Origin: Shewanella pealeana ATCC 700345
GTDB taxonomy: Bacteria > Pseudomonadota > Gammaproteobacteria > Enterobacterales > Shewanellaceae
Assembly: GCF_000018285.1 (NCBI RefSeq)
Contig: NC_009901.1
Coordinates: 2,913,001-2,977,000 of the forward strand
Direction of reading: 5' to 3'
Length of the DNA: 64,000 nt
Each line of letters starts with the position of its first letter. The first letter of the stretch is position 1. A program made the position numbers and the translations under genes. Shown here piece after piece: positions 35,947 through 45,599 of the stretch. Under the pieces are notes generated by a model. It was not told the DNA's origin, ran no database searches, and saw nothing but the letters and a program-made list of their open reading frames with translations.

Positions 35947-38012
35947 CACAGAAAGAGCGCCAGAGTATTTCCCGCCATACCTTGATGTGGCTACTACTTG
36001 CCAATATTGCCATTTTATCTCCGCTCTATGAGCAGGTCACGCTGTGGTCACTGGCAATTTGCACTATCTGCATCTTCTGGCGAATTGGCATCTATCTAGG
36101 CAGAGTCGCTAAACCGCCTAAATGGCTGGTGACTAGCTTAGCCTTTGCCGCGGCCGCAACTCTGGCAATGGTGGCTGGCCAAATTGGCGTGCTTACCGCC
36201 ATGGTCAACCTGCTTATTTTAGGTTATGCACTCAAATACATAGAGATGCGGAATCGCCGAGATGTACGCGCCGTCGTGTTAGCGGGGTATTTTCTAATTG
36301 CGTTTACCTTTATTCACCAGCAAAGCCTGCTCTCTAGCCTACATCTCGTGATTGTTACCATGATTAATACCTGCGTGTTGATCAGCCTCTATCACGATGA
36401 AGGTAACTTCAAATACGCGGCAAAGTTAGGCGGTAAAATCATCCTACAAAGTATCCCCTTGGCAGTTATCTTATTTCTTGTTTTACCCCGACTGCCTCCG
36501 CTGTGGATGGTGCCCCCACAAAATGGCGCCCAAACAGGGCTTTCAGATAAAGTGAGCTTTGGTGATATTGGCCAGTTAACCCGCTCCAGTGCTTTAGCTT
36601 TTAGAGCTACTTTTACTGGTAATGCACCAAGTAACGACAAACTTTATTGGCGCGCCATTGTACTAGAAGACTATAACGGCAAAGATTGGACTCAAAACCC
36701 AAGTATTATCGAGGCGCAGTCATCGCCTAATAGAACCAGTCCGAGTAACAGGCCTTTTTCAAGTAACGAGCGGACTCGAGTCCAAGCAAATGTATCGACA
36801 ATCGATTACCAAATAATCGCCGAGCAGAGCGCCCAGCACTGGCTATTTGGTTTAGATGTCGCAACCAGCCAAGATCGCGGCATAAAACGCCTAGCCGATT
36901 ACAGCCTCTATGCCACTCGCCCCATAGATCAGAGACGCCTATATCAAGTCACCAGCTTTAACGAATCGATAATGGACAGCCAGCTCAGTGACAGCAGTAA
37001 AACAGTTAACCTCACGCTACCAACAGGGAGTAACCCAAAAACCCAAGCCTTGGCGGCGCAGTTTGCCACTCACTATCCCTCTGCTGAGCAAAGGCTTAAC
37101 GCCATGATGCAGTACTTCGCTCAGCAGCCCTATTATTACACCTTACAACCTCCTAGAGTCGGTAAACAGCAAATCGATGATTTCCTGATTGAGAATAAGG
37201 CGGGATTTTGCGTTCATTACGCCAGTGCATTCGCCTTTATGGCGCGCGCAACGGGGATCCCTGCTCGGCTCGTCACGGGTTATCAAGGGGCGGAGTTCAA
37301 TCCAAGTGCTGGGTATTACAGTATCTACCAATATATGGCTCACGCCTGGGTTGAAGCATGGCTGCCAAATCGAGGCTGGGTACGCTTCGATCCCACCGCA
37401 ATGATCGCGCCGGAACGGGTCGAGCAAGGATTCGATGCGTTTTTTGACCCAGAATCCACCTACCTGATGGACAATCCTTTTAGTGCGCTTGCCTATCGTG
37501 ATAACCCCTTTATAAACCAGATGCGAATGCAACTTGCCAGCGTCGACTATTTTTGGAGTGTTTGGGTTCTCGGCTTCAATGATCAAAAGCAACAAAGAGT
37601 ATTGGAGGAGATCTTAGGCGAAGTGACCCAAACTAAACTCACCATATTTATCCTTATTAGCCTTTGTGTCATAGGCTTGGCCATCGCCTATAGCGCAGGG
37701 CTGGTGCAGTTTCACCGTTCAAGTGATAAGCACCTTAATGCCTATTACTCTGTGTGCAAAATGCTACGTCAAAGAGGGCTTGCTAGAGCCCACCACGAAG
37801 GCCCACTCGATTACAATCAGCGGGTGGCAGCGGCCTTTCCTGACATAGCCGAAGACTTTAACAAGTTAACCCACTACTTCATCACCATTCAGTATCAAAA
37901 CCTCAGTAAGCGCAGCCATAAAAGCTTCTCTCGATTACTTATCAAGCAATCGAGATGGCTAAAAATCAATATCGTTAAACAGAGATTGGCACTTAATAAA
38001 ACAAACACATAG
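35943..38012 (+). CDS. TgpA-like membrane protein with transglutaminase domain
   Basis: A 689-residue inner-membrane protein. Five or six N-terminal membrane segments (about 15-185, DUF3488) are followed by a periplasmic transglutaminase-like domain. Its catalytic Cys lies in NKAGFCVHYASAFAFMARATG near 423 and its His and Asp in AHAWVEAW and WVRFDPT near 463-484. A further membrane helix sits near 560-580 and a C-terminal DUF4129-like tail follows. Pseudomonas TgpA is an essential homologue. Start overlap with the DUF58 gene supports a three-gene operon. The target cross-linked or hydrolysed is unknown. Confidence 0.9.
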   Translation: MTQKERQSISRHTLMWLLLANIAILSPLYEQVTLWSLAICTICIFWRIGIYLGRVAKPPKWLVTSLAFAAAATLAMVAGQIGVLTAMVNLLILGYALKYIEMRNRRDVRAVVLAGYFLIAFTFIHQQSLLSSLHLVIVTMINTCVLISLYHDEGNFKYAAKLGGKIILQSIPLAVILFLVLPRLPPLWMVPPQNGAQTGLSDKVSFGDIGQLTRSSALAFRATFTGNAPSNDKLYWRAIVLEDYNGKDWTQNPSIIEAQSSPNRTSPSNRPFSSNERTRVQANVSTIDYQIIAEQSAQHWLFGLDVATSQDRGIKRLADYSLYATRPIDQRRLYQVTSFNESIMDSQLSDSSKTVNLTLPTGSNPKTQALAAQFATHYPSAEQRLNAMMQYFAQQPYYYTLQPPRVGKQQIDDFLIENKAGFCVHYASAFAFMARATGIPARLVTGYQGAEFNPSAGYYSIYQYMAHAWVEAWLPNRGWVRFDPTAMIAPERVEQGFDAFFDPESTYLMDNPFSALAYRDNPFINQMRMQLASVDYFWSVWVLGFNDQKQQRVLEEILGEVTQTKLTIFILISLCVIGLAIAYSAGLVQFHRSSDKHLNAYYSVCKMLRQRGLARAHHEGPLDYNQRVAAAFPDIAEDFNKLTHYFITIQYQNLSKRSHKSFSRLLIKQSRWLKINIVKQRLALNKTNT

Positions 38013-38071
38013 AATGGTTTAATCTGGCAGCCTCCCTGCCCATTCGACTGCATCGTTGTTAAAGGACCGCC

Positions 38072-41000
38072 ATGCTATATCTAGTGCAATCAAACCAAAT
38101 GGAAGCGTTATCTAAGCTTTTAGCTAATGAATTACGCACGCCATTGCCTAACAGCCCATTATTAATGCCAGAGCATATTTTGGTGCAGAGTCCGGGCATG
38201 TCTACCTGGTTAAGATTAGAGATAGCAAGACAAAATAACATCGCTGCCGGCCTTGAGTTTCCACTGCCATCAAGTTTCATCTGGCAGTTGTGTCATACCC
38301 TATTAGAAGATGTGCCTAAAGAGAACGCCTTCACTAAGGCGGCAATGACTTGGAAGCTGATGGAGCTGCTGCCCACACTTATCGACGATGAAGATTTTGC
38401 CCCACTGGCAAATTACCTCAACAATGGTAACGCTAGCCAAGAAAGTGTTGTCAAACCCGCTGACTCTGACGATACCCTAGCTGACTCGTTCTCATTAAGT
38501 GGTGATAGCGAAGAGACACAAGAGAGTGAAGACCAAGGTGAGAGCGAGCAAAATCCACTTAAGCTATATCAGCTCTGTGGCCAAATTGCCGATATTTTCG
38601 ACCAATATCTTGTGTACCGCCCTGATTGGATCAGCGCCTGGGAGGCGAACGAGCCTACCTTGCCGCCTAAAGGCGATAAGCTTAGCCCTGCTCAAGCCTG
38701 GCAGCCCATTCTCTGGCGCGCGCTCATCGATTTTAATGCCAACACCTTAGGAAAAAGTCGCTATCACCGCGCTAACTTACACCAAGCACTGTTTGATGCT
38801 CTCGATGATCCTAATACTAGCCTAGAGGCGCTACCTAGGCGCTTATTCGTGTTTGGGATCTCCTCAATGGCGCCACAAACACTCGATGTCTTGCATTATT
38901 TAGCCAAGCGCATCGACGTGATAATGCTCAATTTGAGTCCCTGTCAGCACTATTGGGGGGATATTGTCGATCCGCGTCTGCGCGCACGTATGGCGCTGCA
39001 ATACGCCGATAAACACAAATTGGAAGTAGAATGGGAAGATAAACTTGAAGTGGGTAACCCACTGCTTGCCAACAATGGCAAGATGGGCCGTGAGCTGCTC
39101 GACTTGCTGTTAGAGCTGCCCGAGGAGCATACCGCATTCGATCTTGATTACTATCAAGCGCCTAGTACCCAAACCATGCTAAATGGTGTGCAATATGACA
39201 TCTTAGAGCTGACCACACGAGGCCAGAGTCTAGGGCCCGATGCCGCGCTGTACTTAAGCTTAGATGGAAGACGAGTCATTACTGATTCCGATGACTCGAT
39301 CACGGTTCGCAGCTGTCACAGCCCGCTACGTGAAGTTGAAACCCTACACGACCATCTGCTAGAGATGTTATCTCGTCCTCTCACAGATGAACAACTTGCA
39401 AATGGTGAAACACCGCTGGCGCCAAAAGATATCGTGATCATGATGCCTGATGTCGCGGCTTATGCTCCCTATATTGACGCGGTCTTTGGCGCAAAACAGG
39501 GCGGTCACTATATTCCCTATGCGATTGCCGATCGCGGCGCCGCTCAAGAATCGCCGCTTATCGCCAGTTTTCTACACCTATTAAAAATCAATCAGAGCCG
39601 CTTTGGCCTGACTGATATTATCAGCATTTTAGAGGTCCCAGCGGTGCTTCGCCGTTTCGAACTCGACGATGAGAGTCTCGCGGTAATAAAGCGCTGGTTA
39701 GATCAAGCCGGAGTTCGCTGGGGACGAGATGAGACCAGCCGCACTGAGTTTCAACTGCCCGCATTTGAACAAAACTCTTGGGCCTTTGGTATTAAACGCT
39801 TAATTTTAGGCTATAGCTTTAGCGATGACGCGCCACTTTATCAAGAGCGATTATCGGTGAATGGCGTAGAGGGACAAACGGCGCAGGCATTAGGTAAATT
39901 GCTCGACTTTATCGAAGCACTCGATCACGTGCATCACTCACTCGCTCAAGTCTGCAGCTTAAGTGAGCGCATGACGCAGCTCGAAGCTATCCTCGAAGAT
40001 TTTTATGAAGTCGACGATGACGAGATTGTCCAGCGACAAGAGATCCGTGAGGCCATCGTTAAACTCAACGAGGAGCTTACCGAAGCAGGCCACACTACGC
40101 CTCTAACCATAGAGGTGATCCAGAATTGGTTTAACAGCCGCTTATCAGAATCTCGAGTAGGCCAGCGTTATCTTGCCGGTAGTGTTAACTTCTGCACCTT
40201 GATGCCTATGCGCTCTATTCCTTTTAAACTTGTGTGTTTATTAGGTATGAACGATGGCGTATATCCACGTGTTCAGCATCCCGTTGGCTTCGATCTTGTG
40301 GCGCAAATGGGGCCGAGAAAAGGTGACCGCTCGCGTCGATTAGACGACCGATATCTGTTTCTTGAGGCTATCCTATCGGCTCGCGAGCAGCTCTACATCA
40401 GCTATATCGGTAATAGTGAACGCGATGACTCAGAGCGGATCCCATCTATGTTGGTATCTGAGCTTATTGAGTATTGTCAGTTGGTTTATCTACCACATGA
40501 TCTTGAACAACAAGCAAGCACTCATGAGCTTGAGGCCGATGGCAACGCATCACAGCAACTTATCGAAAAGATAGAGAAAGGCGTAGCAAAGCACCTGATC
40601 CGCAAGCAGCCTCTACAACCCTTTGATCCGCGACTTTATAGCGCACAAAACAGCCTAAAGAGCCAAGATAGTGCCGCTCCTAAACTACAACAAAGCTACT
40701 CCGCTCAGTGGTGTCCGCAGGGCGCTCAGTCAAGCGATACCTTTACGGCATTTCGCAACAGCTATAACGGCTTTATCGGCCACAACGCTCAACTACTGCC
40801 TTTCAGTGAAAAGGCACATGCTGAAACAATAGACGGCATAGAAACCGAAGAGCTGGAACTATCGGCACTGATCCGTTTCTTTAGAAACCCTGCACAATAC
40901 TTTTTTAATCGAAGTTTAAAGGTTGATCTGGGACTGGATATTCAGGCAGATGATAATGACGAGCCCTTCAGCCTCAATGCACTAGAGCGCTATAAGCTAC

Positions 41001-41881
41001 AGGCAACACTGCTAGATAACGCTATCGGCAACGGTGAAGAGCGACCAGAACAAGCGCTACTTGAGCGATTAAAGGCGCAAGGTAACTTACCATTAAAGCC
41101 CTTTGACGACCTGATTTTAAATCAGTATCTACATGATATTAAGCCGCTTATCGGCCGCTGTTTATACCTAAAAGGCGAAGCTTCTCATTCGGTTGACATC
41201 GACCTGTTATTCGATGAAACAGATGTTGACCTTGATGATAACAGTAATAACGAACTTGATAATCGTTTAGCCCTGAACCTTGTTGGCCGTATCGATGACT
41301 TAAGTGCAAAAGGCTTGGTTAACTACCGCCCCGGCACCGCCAATGGCCGGGATTTAATTCGTGTCTATTTACGTCACCTTTGTCTATGCGCCATGGGAAG
41401 CCGCACCCAAGTTCAGGCGCAAAGTGACTCAGTCGTAGCAAACACCAACATGGTCAGTTATCTGCTCGATATTGGCCATTTCCATGCCTATGCGCCAATC
41501 ACGCCTAAGCAAGCAAAGACTCAGCTAAAGCAATGGATCAGCTGCTTTAAACTCGGTCAAGTGCAGCCATTAATGTTTATGCCGCGTACCGCTATGGCCT
41601 ATGTGGAAGCAGAAGGAAGTCACAGACAGAAACTTCTCGAGGCGCAATCACAATGGCTCGATGAACAGAGTCAATTAGGTGAAGGCTTAGAGCCCCACTT
41701 TCAGCGTCTATACCGTTTCCCTGAAGACTTTAGTGAGCAAACCTTCGCTAAAACGGCAACCCGTTTACTTGAGCCACTTTTAAGCTTGTATCATAAAGAC
41801 AAACTCAGTGAGTTGGCCAGCTTCGTCGAGGCCGGTCTAGATACAGTGGATCTAACTGATGCACTAGGCGAGGCTAACTGA
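38072..41881 (+). CDS. recC: RecBCD subunit gamma, exodeoxyribonuclease V
   Basis: A 1269-residue protein against 1122 in E. coli. The extra length is partly an acidic, low-complexity insert near residues 125-168 (Asp/Ser/Glu-rich, e.g. DSDDTLADSFSLSGDSEE). RecC recognises Chi and holds RecB and RecD. Conserved parts include YLVQSNQMEALSKLL at the start, SMAPQTLDVLHYLA and FCTLMPMRSIPFKLVCLLGMNDGVYPR (key: PMRSIPF, LLGMNDG). ATG 38072 is preceded by an AAGGA. recB starts two bases after its stop, so the subunits are cotranscribed. Confidence 0.95.
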   Translation: MLYLVQSNQMEALSKLLANELRTPLPNSPLLMPEHILVQSPGMSTWLRLEIARQNNIAAGLEFPLPSSFIWQLCHTLLEDVPKENAFTKAAMTWKLMELLPTLIDDEDFAPLANYLNNGNASQESVVKPADSDDTLADSFSLSGDSEETQESEDQGESEQNPLKLYQLCGQIADIFDQYLVYRPDWISAWEANEPTLPPKGDKLSPAQAWQPILWRALIDFNANTLGKSRYHRANLHQALFDALDDPNTSLEALPRRLFVFGISSMAPQTLDVLHYLAKRIDVIMLNLSPCQHYWGDIVDPRLRARMALQYADKHKLEVEWEDKLEVGNPLLANNGKMGRELLDLLLELPEEHTAFDLDYYQAPSTQTMLNGVQYDILELTTRGQSLGPDAALYLSLDGRRVITDSDDSITVRSCHSPLREVETLHDHLLEMLSRPLTDEQLANGETPLAPKDIVIMMPDVAAYAPYIDAVFGAKQGGHYIPYAIADRGAAQESPLIASFLHLLKINQSRFGLTDIISILEVPAVLRRFELDDESLAVIKRWLDQAGVRWGRDETSRTEFQLPAFEQNSWAFGIKRLILGYSFSDDAPLYQERLSVNGVEGQTAQALGKLLDFIEALDHVHHSLAQVCSLSERMTQLEAILEDFYEVDDDEIVQRQEIREAIVKLNEELTEAGHTTPLTIEVIQNWFNSRLSESRVGQRYLAGSVNFCTLMPMRSIPFKLVCLLGMNDGVYPRVQHPVGFDLVAQMGPRKGDRSRRLDDRYLFLEAILSAREQLYISYIGNSERDDSERIPSMLVSELIEYCQLVYLPHDLEQQASTHELEADGNASQQLIEKIEKGVAKHLIRKQPLQPFDPRLYSAQNSLKSQDSAAPKLQQSYSAQWCPQGAQSSDTFTAFRNSYNGFIGHNAQLLPFSEKAHAETIDGIETEELELSALIRFFRNPAQYFFNRSLKVDLGLDIQADDNDEPFSLNALERYKLQATLLDNAIGNGEERPEQALLERLKAQGNLPLKPFDDLILNQYLHDIKPLIGRCLYLKGEASHSVDIDLLFDETDVDLDDNSNNELDNRLALNLVGRIDDLSAKGLVNYRPGTANGRDLIRVYLRHLCLCAMGSRTQVQAQSDSVVANTNMVSYLLDIGHFHAYAPITPKQAKTQLKQWISCFKLGQVQPLMFMPRTAMAYVEAEGSHRQKLLEAQSQWLDEQSQLGEGLEPHFQRLYRFPEDFSEQTFAKTATRLLEPLLSLYHKDKLSELASFVEAGLDTVDLTDALGEAN

Positions 41882-41882
41882 A

Positions 41883-44800
41883 ATGAGTGACGAAAACCGT
41901 GAGAACCAAACAGTAAATATGACAACTTCAGCCAGTAGCCAGTTAAGTGCCAATATCGTCACCGAAGCGTTAGATACCCTAACCCTTCCCTTTGGCGGTA
42001 GCCGTTTAATCGAGGCCAGCGCCGGTACAGGTAAAACCTTTACCATTGCCGGACTCTATGTGCGCTTACTACTCGGTCATGGTATTGAAGCGCCGCTCAC
42101 CTGCGAGCAAATTTTGGTGGTGACCTTTACCAACGCCGCAACGGGTGAACTTAGAGACCGTATTCGTAAGAAAATTCAGCTGGCGTATCGCTGTTTTATC
42201 GGCCTTGAAGTGGACGATGAACTGATTAACTCTCTCTATCAAGCCACGCCTGAAGCAAGCCTGCCTATCGCCCGTAAACGTCTAGACTTGGCGTTAAAAT
42301 CCCTCGATGAGGCGGCTATTTTCACTATTCACGGTTTTTGTCAGCGCATACTGGCGGATATGGCGTTCGAGTCATCCTTGCTATTTGAGTCAGAGTTTAC
42401 CCTAGATGATAGCGAGTTCCTGCACCATGCGGTACGGGATTTCTGGCGCGAGAGATGCTACCCGTTAACAGGCTGCTTAGCCGATGCGATTATCAGTAAA
42501 TTTAGCGATCCCGATACCCTTTCTCGTCAGCTCAGGCCGCTTCTTGGTGCCAGCAGCGCTGTCGCCAGTCCAAAACCTCAAGCCTTTGAAAAACTTGAGG
42601 CTGAACTAAGCCAGAGTCTAAGCCGCTTTAAACTTATCTGGCCTAGAGAGCGCGAACAAACCGAAACCTTGTTACACGCCTTGCCGCTCAACGGCGCACG
42701 TTTTGGCAAGAAAGCTGACGGCTACCCGAAACTGGCTAAGATGCTCGATGATCTCGATAACTGGGTCGCCTTCGGTCAGGCTCTGCCACCAGCAAAAGTA
42801 CTTGAAGCCCTATCGCTTAACGAGCTTAAGTTAAATAAAGGCGGTGAAGTGCCCACGGCGCAGCAAGCGCCTATGCTGGATCATATCGAAAGACTGGCAC
42901 AACTTATCGCAAACCTTATTCCGAGCTTTCTGTATTGTGCAAGAGATGGCATCGCCTCACGTTTTGCCAAGCAAAAGCTTGAGCGTAACCTGCTGACCCC
43001 AGATGATCTGCTGCTAACACTGGCTAAAGCACTTAACGTCAGCCAAGATAATCGCTTAGCCAGCAGTATCGCCCAACGCTTTCCGGTGGCGTTAATTGAC
43101 GAGTTCCAAGATACTGACCCATTGCAGTTTGAGATCTTTAACGCTATCTATCAAAGCAGTGGCTCTAAAAGTACAGCAGCTAATGGTGATAAAACGCCAA
43201 ACGACAAACTCAGCCTGCTAATGATTGGCGATCCCAAACAGGCGATCTACGCCTTTCGCGGCGCCGACATTCATACTTATATTCAGGCTCGCGCCCAAAC
43301 GGCTAAACACTATAACCTAGATACCAACTATCGCTCTAACAGGCAGATGGTGGATGCGGTCAACGGGATCTTCAACCACAGAGACGATCCCTTTATCAGC
43401 CAATCTATCCCCTTCGAGCCAGTAAAAGCATCAAGCTTTGCTGACAAGAAAGTGCTTAATGAAAGAGCAGCAGACAGCAGCGCTCTCAGGTTAAGGCTAT
43501 TAAGTGAAGAAGCTGAAAAAGGGCTCAATAAGACCACGGCCAGACAGTTAATCGCCGATGATGTGGCCGATGAAATTGCGAGGCTGTTAATTGATGCACA
43601 GCAAAATCTTTGTGCGATTGGCACCAAGCCACTTAGAGCCAAAGATATTGCAATCTTGGTCAGAGACAGACACGAAGCCAATGTGGTCCGAGCTGCATTA
43701 AGTGAGCGTCAAATTGGCTCGGTATTCTTAAGCCGAGATAGCGTATTTAACACTTTAGAAGCCAGAGAGCTTGCGCTAGTGCTGTATGCGATGGCCGATC
43801 CTAAAGATGAGCGCGCATTAAGAAGTGCTCTAGCCACCTCATTGCTCGGTTATAGCGCCGAGGCGATCCATAGCTTTAACCAAGATGAAGATAAGCGTCA
43901 GACACTGCTCGAACAATTTGCGCAGCTACATCAAGTTTGGTTAAAGCGCGGGATAATGCCTGCGCTACTGACACTTGCTAGCCAAACACAGATCATCGAG
44001 CGTTTGCTTAGTGGTGAAGAGGGAGATAGACGCTTAACTGACTTTAGACACCTAGGTGAGCTATTGCAGCAAAAAGCCACCGAGCTCGATGGTAGCAGCG
44101 CGCTTATCAACTGGTATGAGCAAGCGCTTATTGAAAACCTGCCAAATGAAGAGGCGCAGCTGCGTTTAGAGAGCGAGCAAAACCTTGTCCAAGTAGTCAC
44201 GATTCATAAGAGTAAGGGACTCGAATACCCTATCTGTTTTGTGCCCTTTGTCAGCCTGAGCCGCGATAACCGTAAAAGACCTGCCCCCATGCTTTACCAT
44301 GATGACAATCAGCTTATCTGGGATATTGAACAGACAGATGAAGGCTGGGATCGACAAAAGCGTGAAACCTTGGCCGAAGATCTGCGCCTACTCTATGTTG
44401 CGCTGACAAGACCCGTGCTTAAGTGTTATCTGTATATCGCCAATCATAGCCGATTTACTAAAAAGTCGGGTATGAGCAGTCAATTACATGAAACCGCCAT
44501 AGGTTATCTGTTGGGCGTTGAAGATAAGGCCTGCGATTATGACCGACTACTCGCCCAAGCCCAATTACTGCAACAAAAGGATCCTCAGGCCATCAGCCTG
44601 TCAGAGCTACCTGCGGCGGGTTCAGATGAATACAGTGACACAACACTAGTCGTGCTAGAAAAAGAGGACACCACTGAACAGCAGCTTGCGCCTAAAATAC
44701 TAAACAGGCCTATGTTAACGCCGTGGCGTGTAGGCAGTTACTCAGGCCTCGTAAAACATTTAGCCCATGAAAAAGTGCTACCGGGTATGGATGATGAGCA

Positions 44801-45599
44801 GTTCCCTGAGCTCGATGTGATCCAAGATGAAGTGGATAGCTCGCCATCACGCTTTACCTTTGAGCGCGGCGCTAACGCCGGTAGCTTTATGCACTTAGTG
44901 CTGGAGCTGATTGATTTTACCCAAGCCGAAACAGATCTTGAGCAGCAACTGCCTATCGCCATGGCAAAATACGGTATAGACGAGAGCTGGACTGAGGTAC
45001 TTAAAGATTGGTATCTGGATCTGCTTTATGCGCCGTTAGCCAGTGATAACTCCTTAATGCTGGCCCAGCTGACTGCGGGGCAAAAGTTGGTTGAGATGGA
45101 GTTTTACTTGCCAATCAACGCCCTTAGTTGCGACAAACTCAATAGCCTCTTAACTGAATTTGGTTACAGTGCAGGCCTTAGTTTTGACGAATTGCAGGGT
45201 ATGTTAAAAGGTTTTGTGGATTTAACCTTTGAACATAATAATCAGTTTTTTATTGCCGATTATAAGTCGAATCACTTGGGCGATGACTTGAGTCAATATC
45301 ATTATGCCAATATGCAACACGCCATTCGCAGCCACAGGTACGATCTGCAATACATCATCTATACCCTTGCTCTGCACCGATATCTGGCGCTTAGAATGGC
45401 GAACTATGATTACGATCTGCATATCGGTGGCAGCTTTTACCTCTTCTTACGGGGCATGTCGACAAGCAGTCCACAATCCGGCGTCTTTTATGATAAGCCG
45501 CCTAAGTTACTAATTGAGAAGCTCGATGCCTTATTCGGGAACCAGATGACAGCACAAAGTATTGAACAGTCAAATAACGCTCAAGTGGAGGTCAAATGA
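41883..45599 (+). CDS. recB: RecBCD subunit beta, helicase-nuclease
   Basis: A 1238-residue protein (E. coli 1180) with the UvrD-type helicase motifs: Walker A EASAGTGKTF near 47, VVTFTNAATGELRDRI, LIDEFQDTDPLQ near 404, DPKQAIYAFRGAD near 450 and HKSKGLEYP near 775. The C-terminal nuclease domain is intact: HLVLELIDF, FVDLTFEHNNQFFIADYKSN (Asp..Asp-Tyr-Lys) and the QYHYANMQHAIRSHRYDLQYIIYTLALHRYL region (key: YDLQ..IYT). ATG follows the recC stop by a base. Its last codons overlap recD by four bases (ATGA), so RecB and RecD are translationally coupled. Confidence 0.96.
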   Translation: MSDENRENQTVNMTTSASSQLSANIVTEALDTLTLPFGGSRLIEASAGTGKTFTIAGLYVRLLLGHGIEAPLTCEQILVVTFTNAATGELRDRIRKKIQLAYRCFIGLEVDDELINSLYQATPEASLPIARKRLDLALKSLDEAAIFTIHGFCQRILADMAFESSLLFESEFTLDDSEFLHHAVRDFWRERCYPLTGCLADAIISKFSDPDTLSRQLRPLLGASSAVASPKPQAFEKLEAELSQSLSRFKLIWPREREQTETLLHALPLNGARFGKKADGYPKLAKMLDDLDNWVAFGQALPPAKVLEALSLNELKLNKGGEVPTAQQAPMLDHIERLAQLIANLIPSFLYCARDGIASRFAKQKLERNLLTPDDLLLTLAKALNVSQDNRLASSIAQRFPVALIDEFQDTDPLQFEIFNAIYQSSGSKSTAANGDKTPNDKLSLLMIGDPKQAIYAFRGADIHTYIQARAQTAKHYNLDTNYRSNRQMVDAVNGIFNHRDDPFISQSIPFEPVKASSFADKKVLNERAADSSALRLRLLSEEAEKGLNKTTARQLIADDVADEIARLLIDAQQNLCAIGTKPLRAKDIAILVRDRHEANVVRAALSERQIGSVFLSRDSVFNTLEARELALVLYAMADPKDERALRSALATSLLGYSAEAIHSFNQDEDKRQTLLEQFAQLHQVWLKRGIMPALLTLASQTQIIERLLSGEEGDRRLTDFRHLGELLQQKATELDGSSALINWYEQALIENLPNEEAQLRLESEQNLVQVVTIHKSKGLEYPICFVPFVSLSRDNRKRPAPMLYHDDNQLIWDIEQTDEGWDRQKRETLAEDLRLLYVALTRPVLKCYLYIANHSRFTKKSGMSSQLHETAIGYLLGVEDKACDYDRLLAQAQLLQQKDPQAISLSELPAAGSDEYSDTTLVVLEKEDTTEQQLAPKILNRPMLTPWRVGSYSGLVKHLAHEKVLPGMDDEQFPELDVIQDEVDSSPSRFTFERGANAGSFMHLVLELIDFTQAETDLEQQLPIAMAKYGIDESWTEVLKDWYLDLLYAPLASDNSLMLAQLTAGQKLVEMEFYLPINALSCDKLNSLLTEFGYSAGLSFDELQGMLKGFVDLTFEHNNQFFIADYKSNHLGDDLSQYHYANMQHAIRSHRYDLQYIIYTLALHRYLALRMANYDYDLHIGGSFYLFLRGMSTSSPQSGVFYDKPPKLLIEKLDALFGNQMTAQSIEQSNNAQVEVK

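Noticed and set aside
37143..37595. A 150-codon minus-strand open frame
   Set aside because: Antisense to the transglutaminase domain of the TgpA-like gene. No independent support.
33946..38012. The MoxR-DUF58-transglutaminase trio as a new defence system
   Set aside because: This three-gene arrangement is widespread and conserved in gammaproteobacteria, with a TgpA homologue that is essential in Pseudomonas. Nothing here suggests defence.
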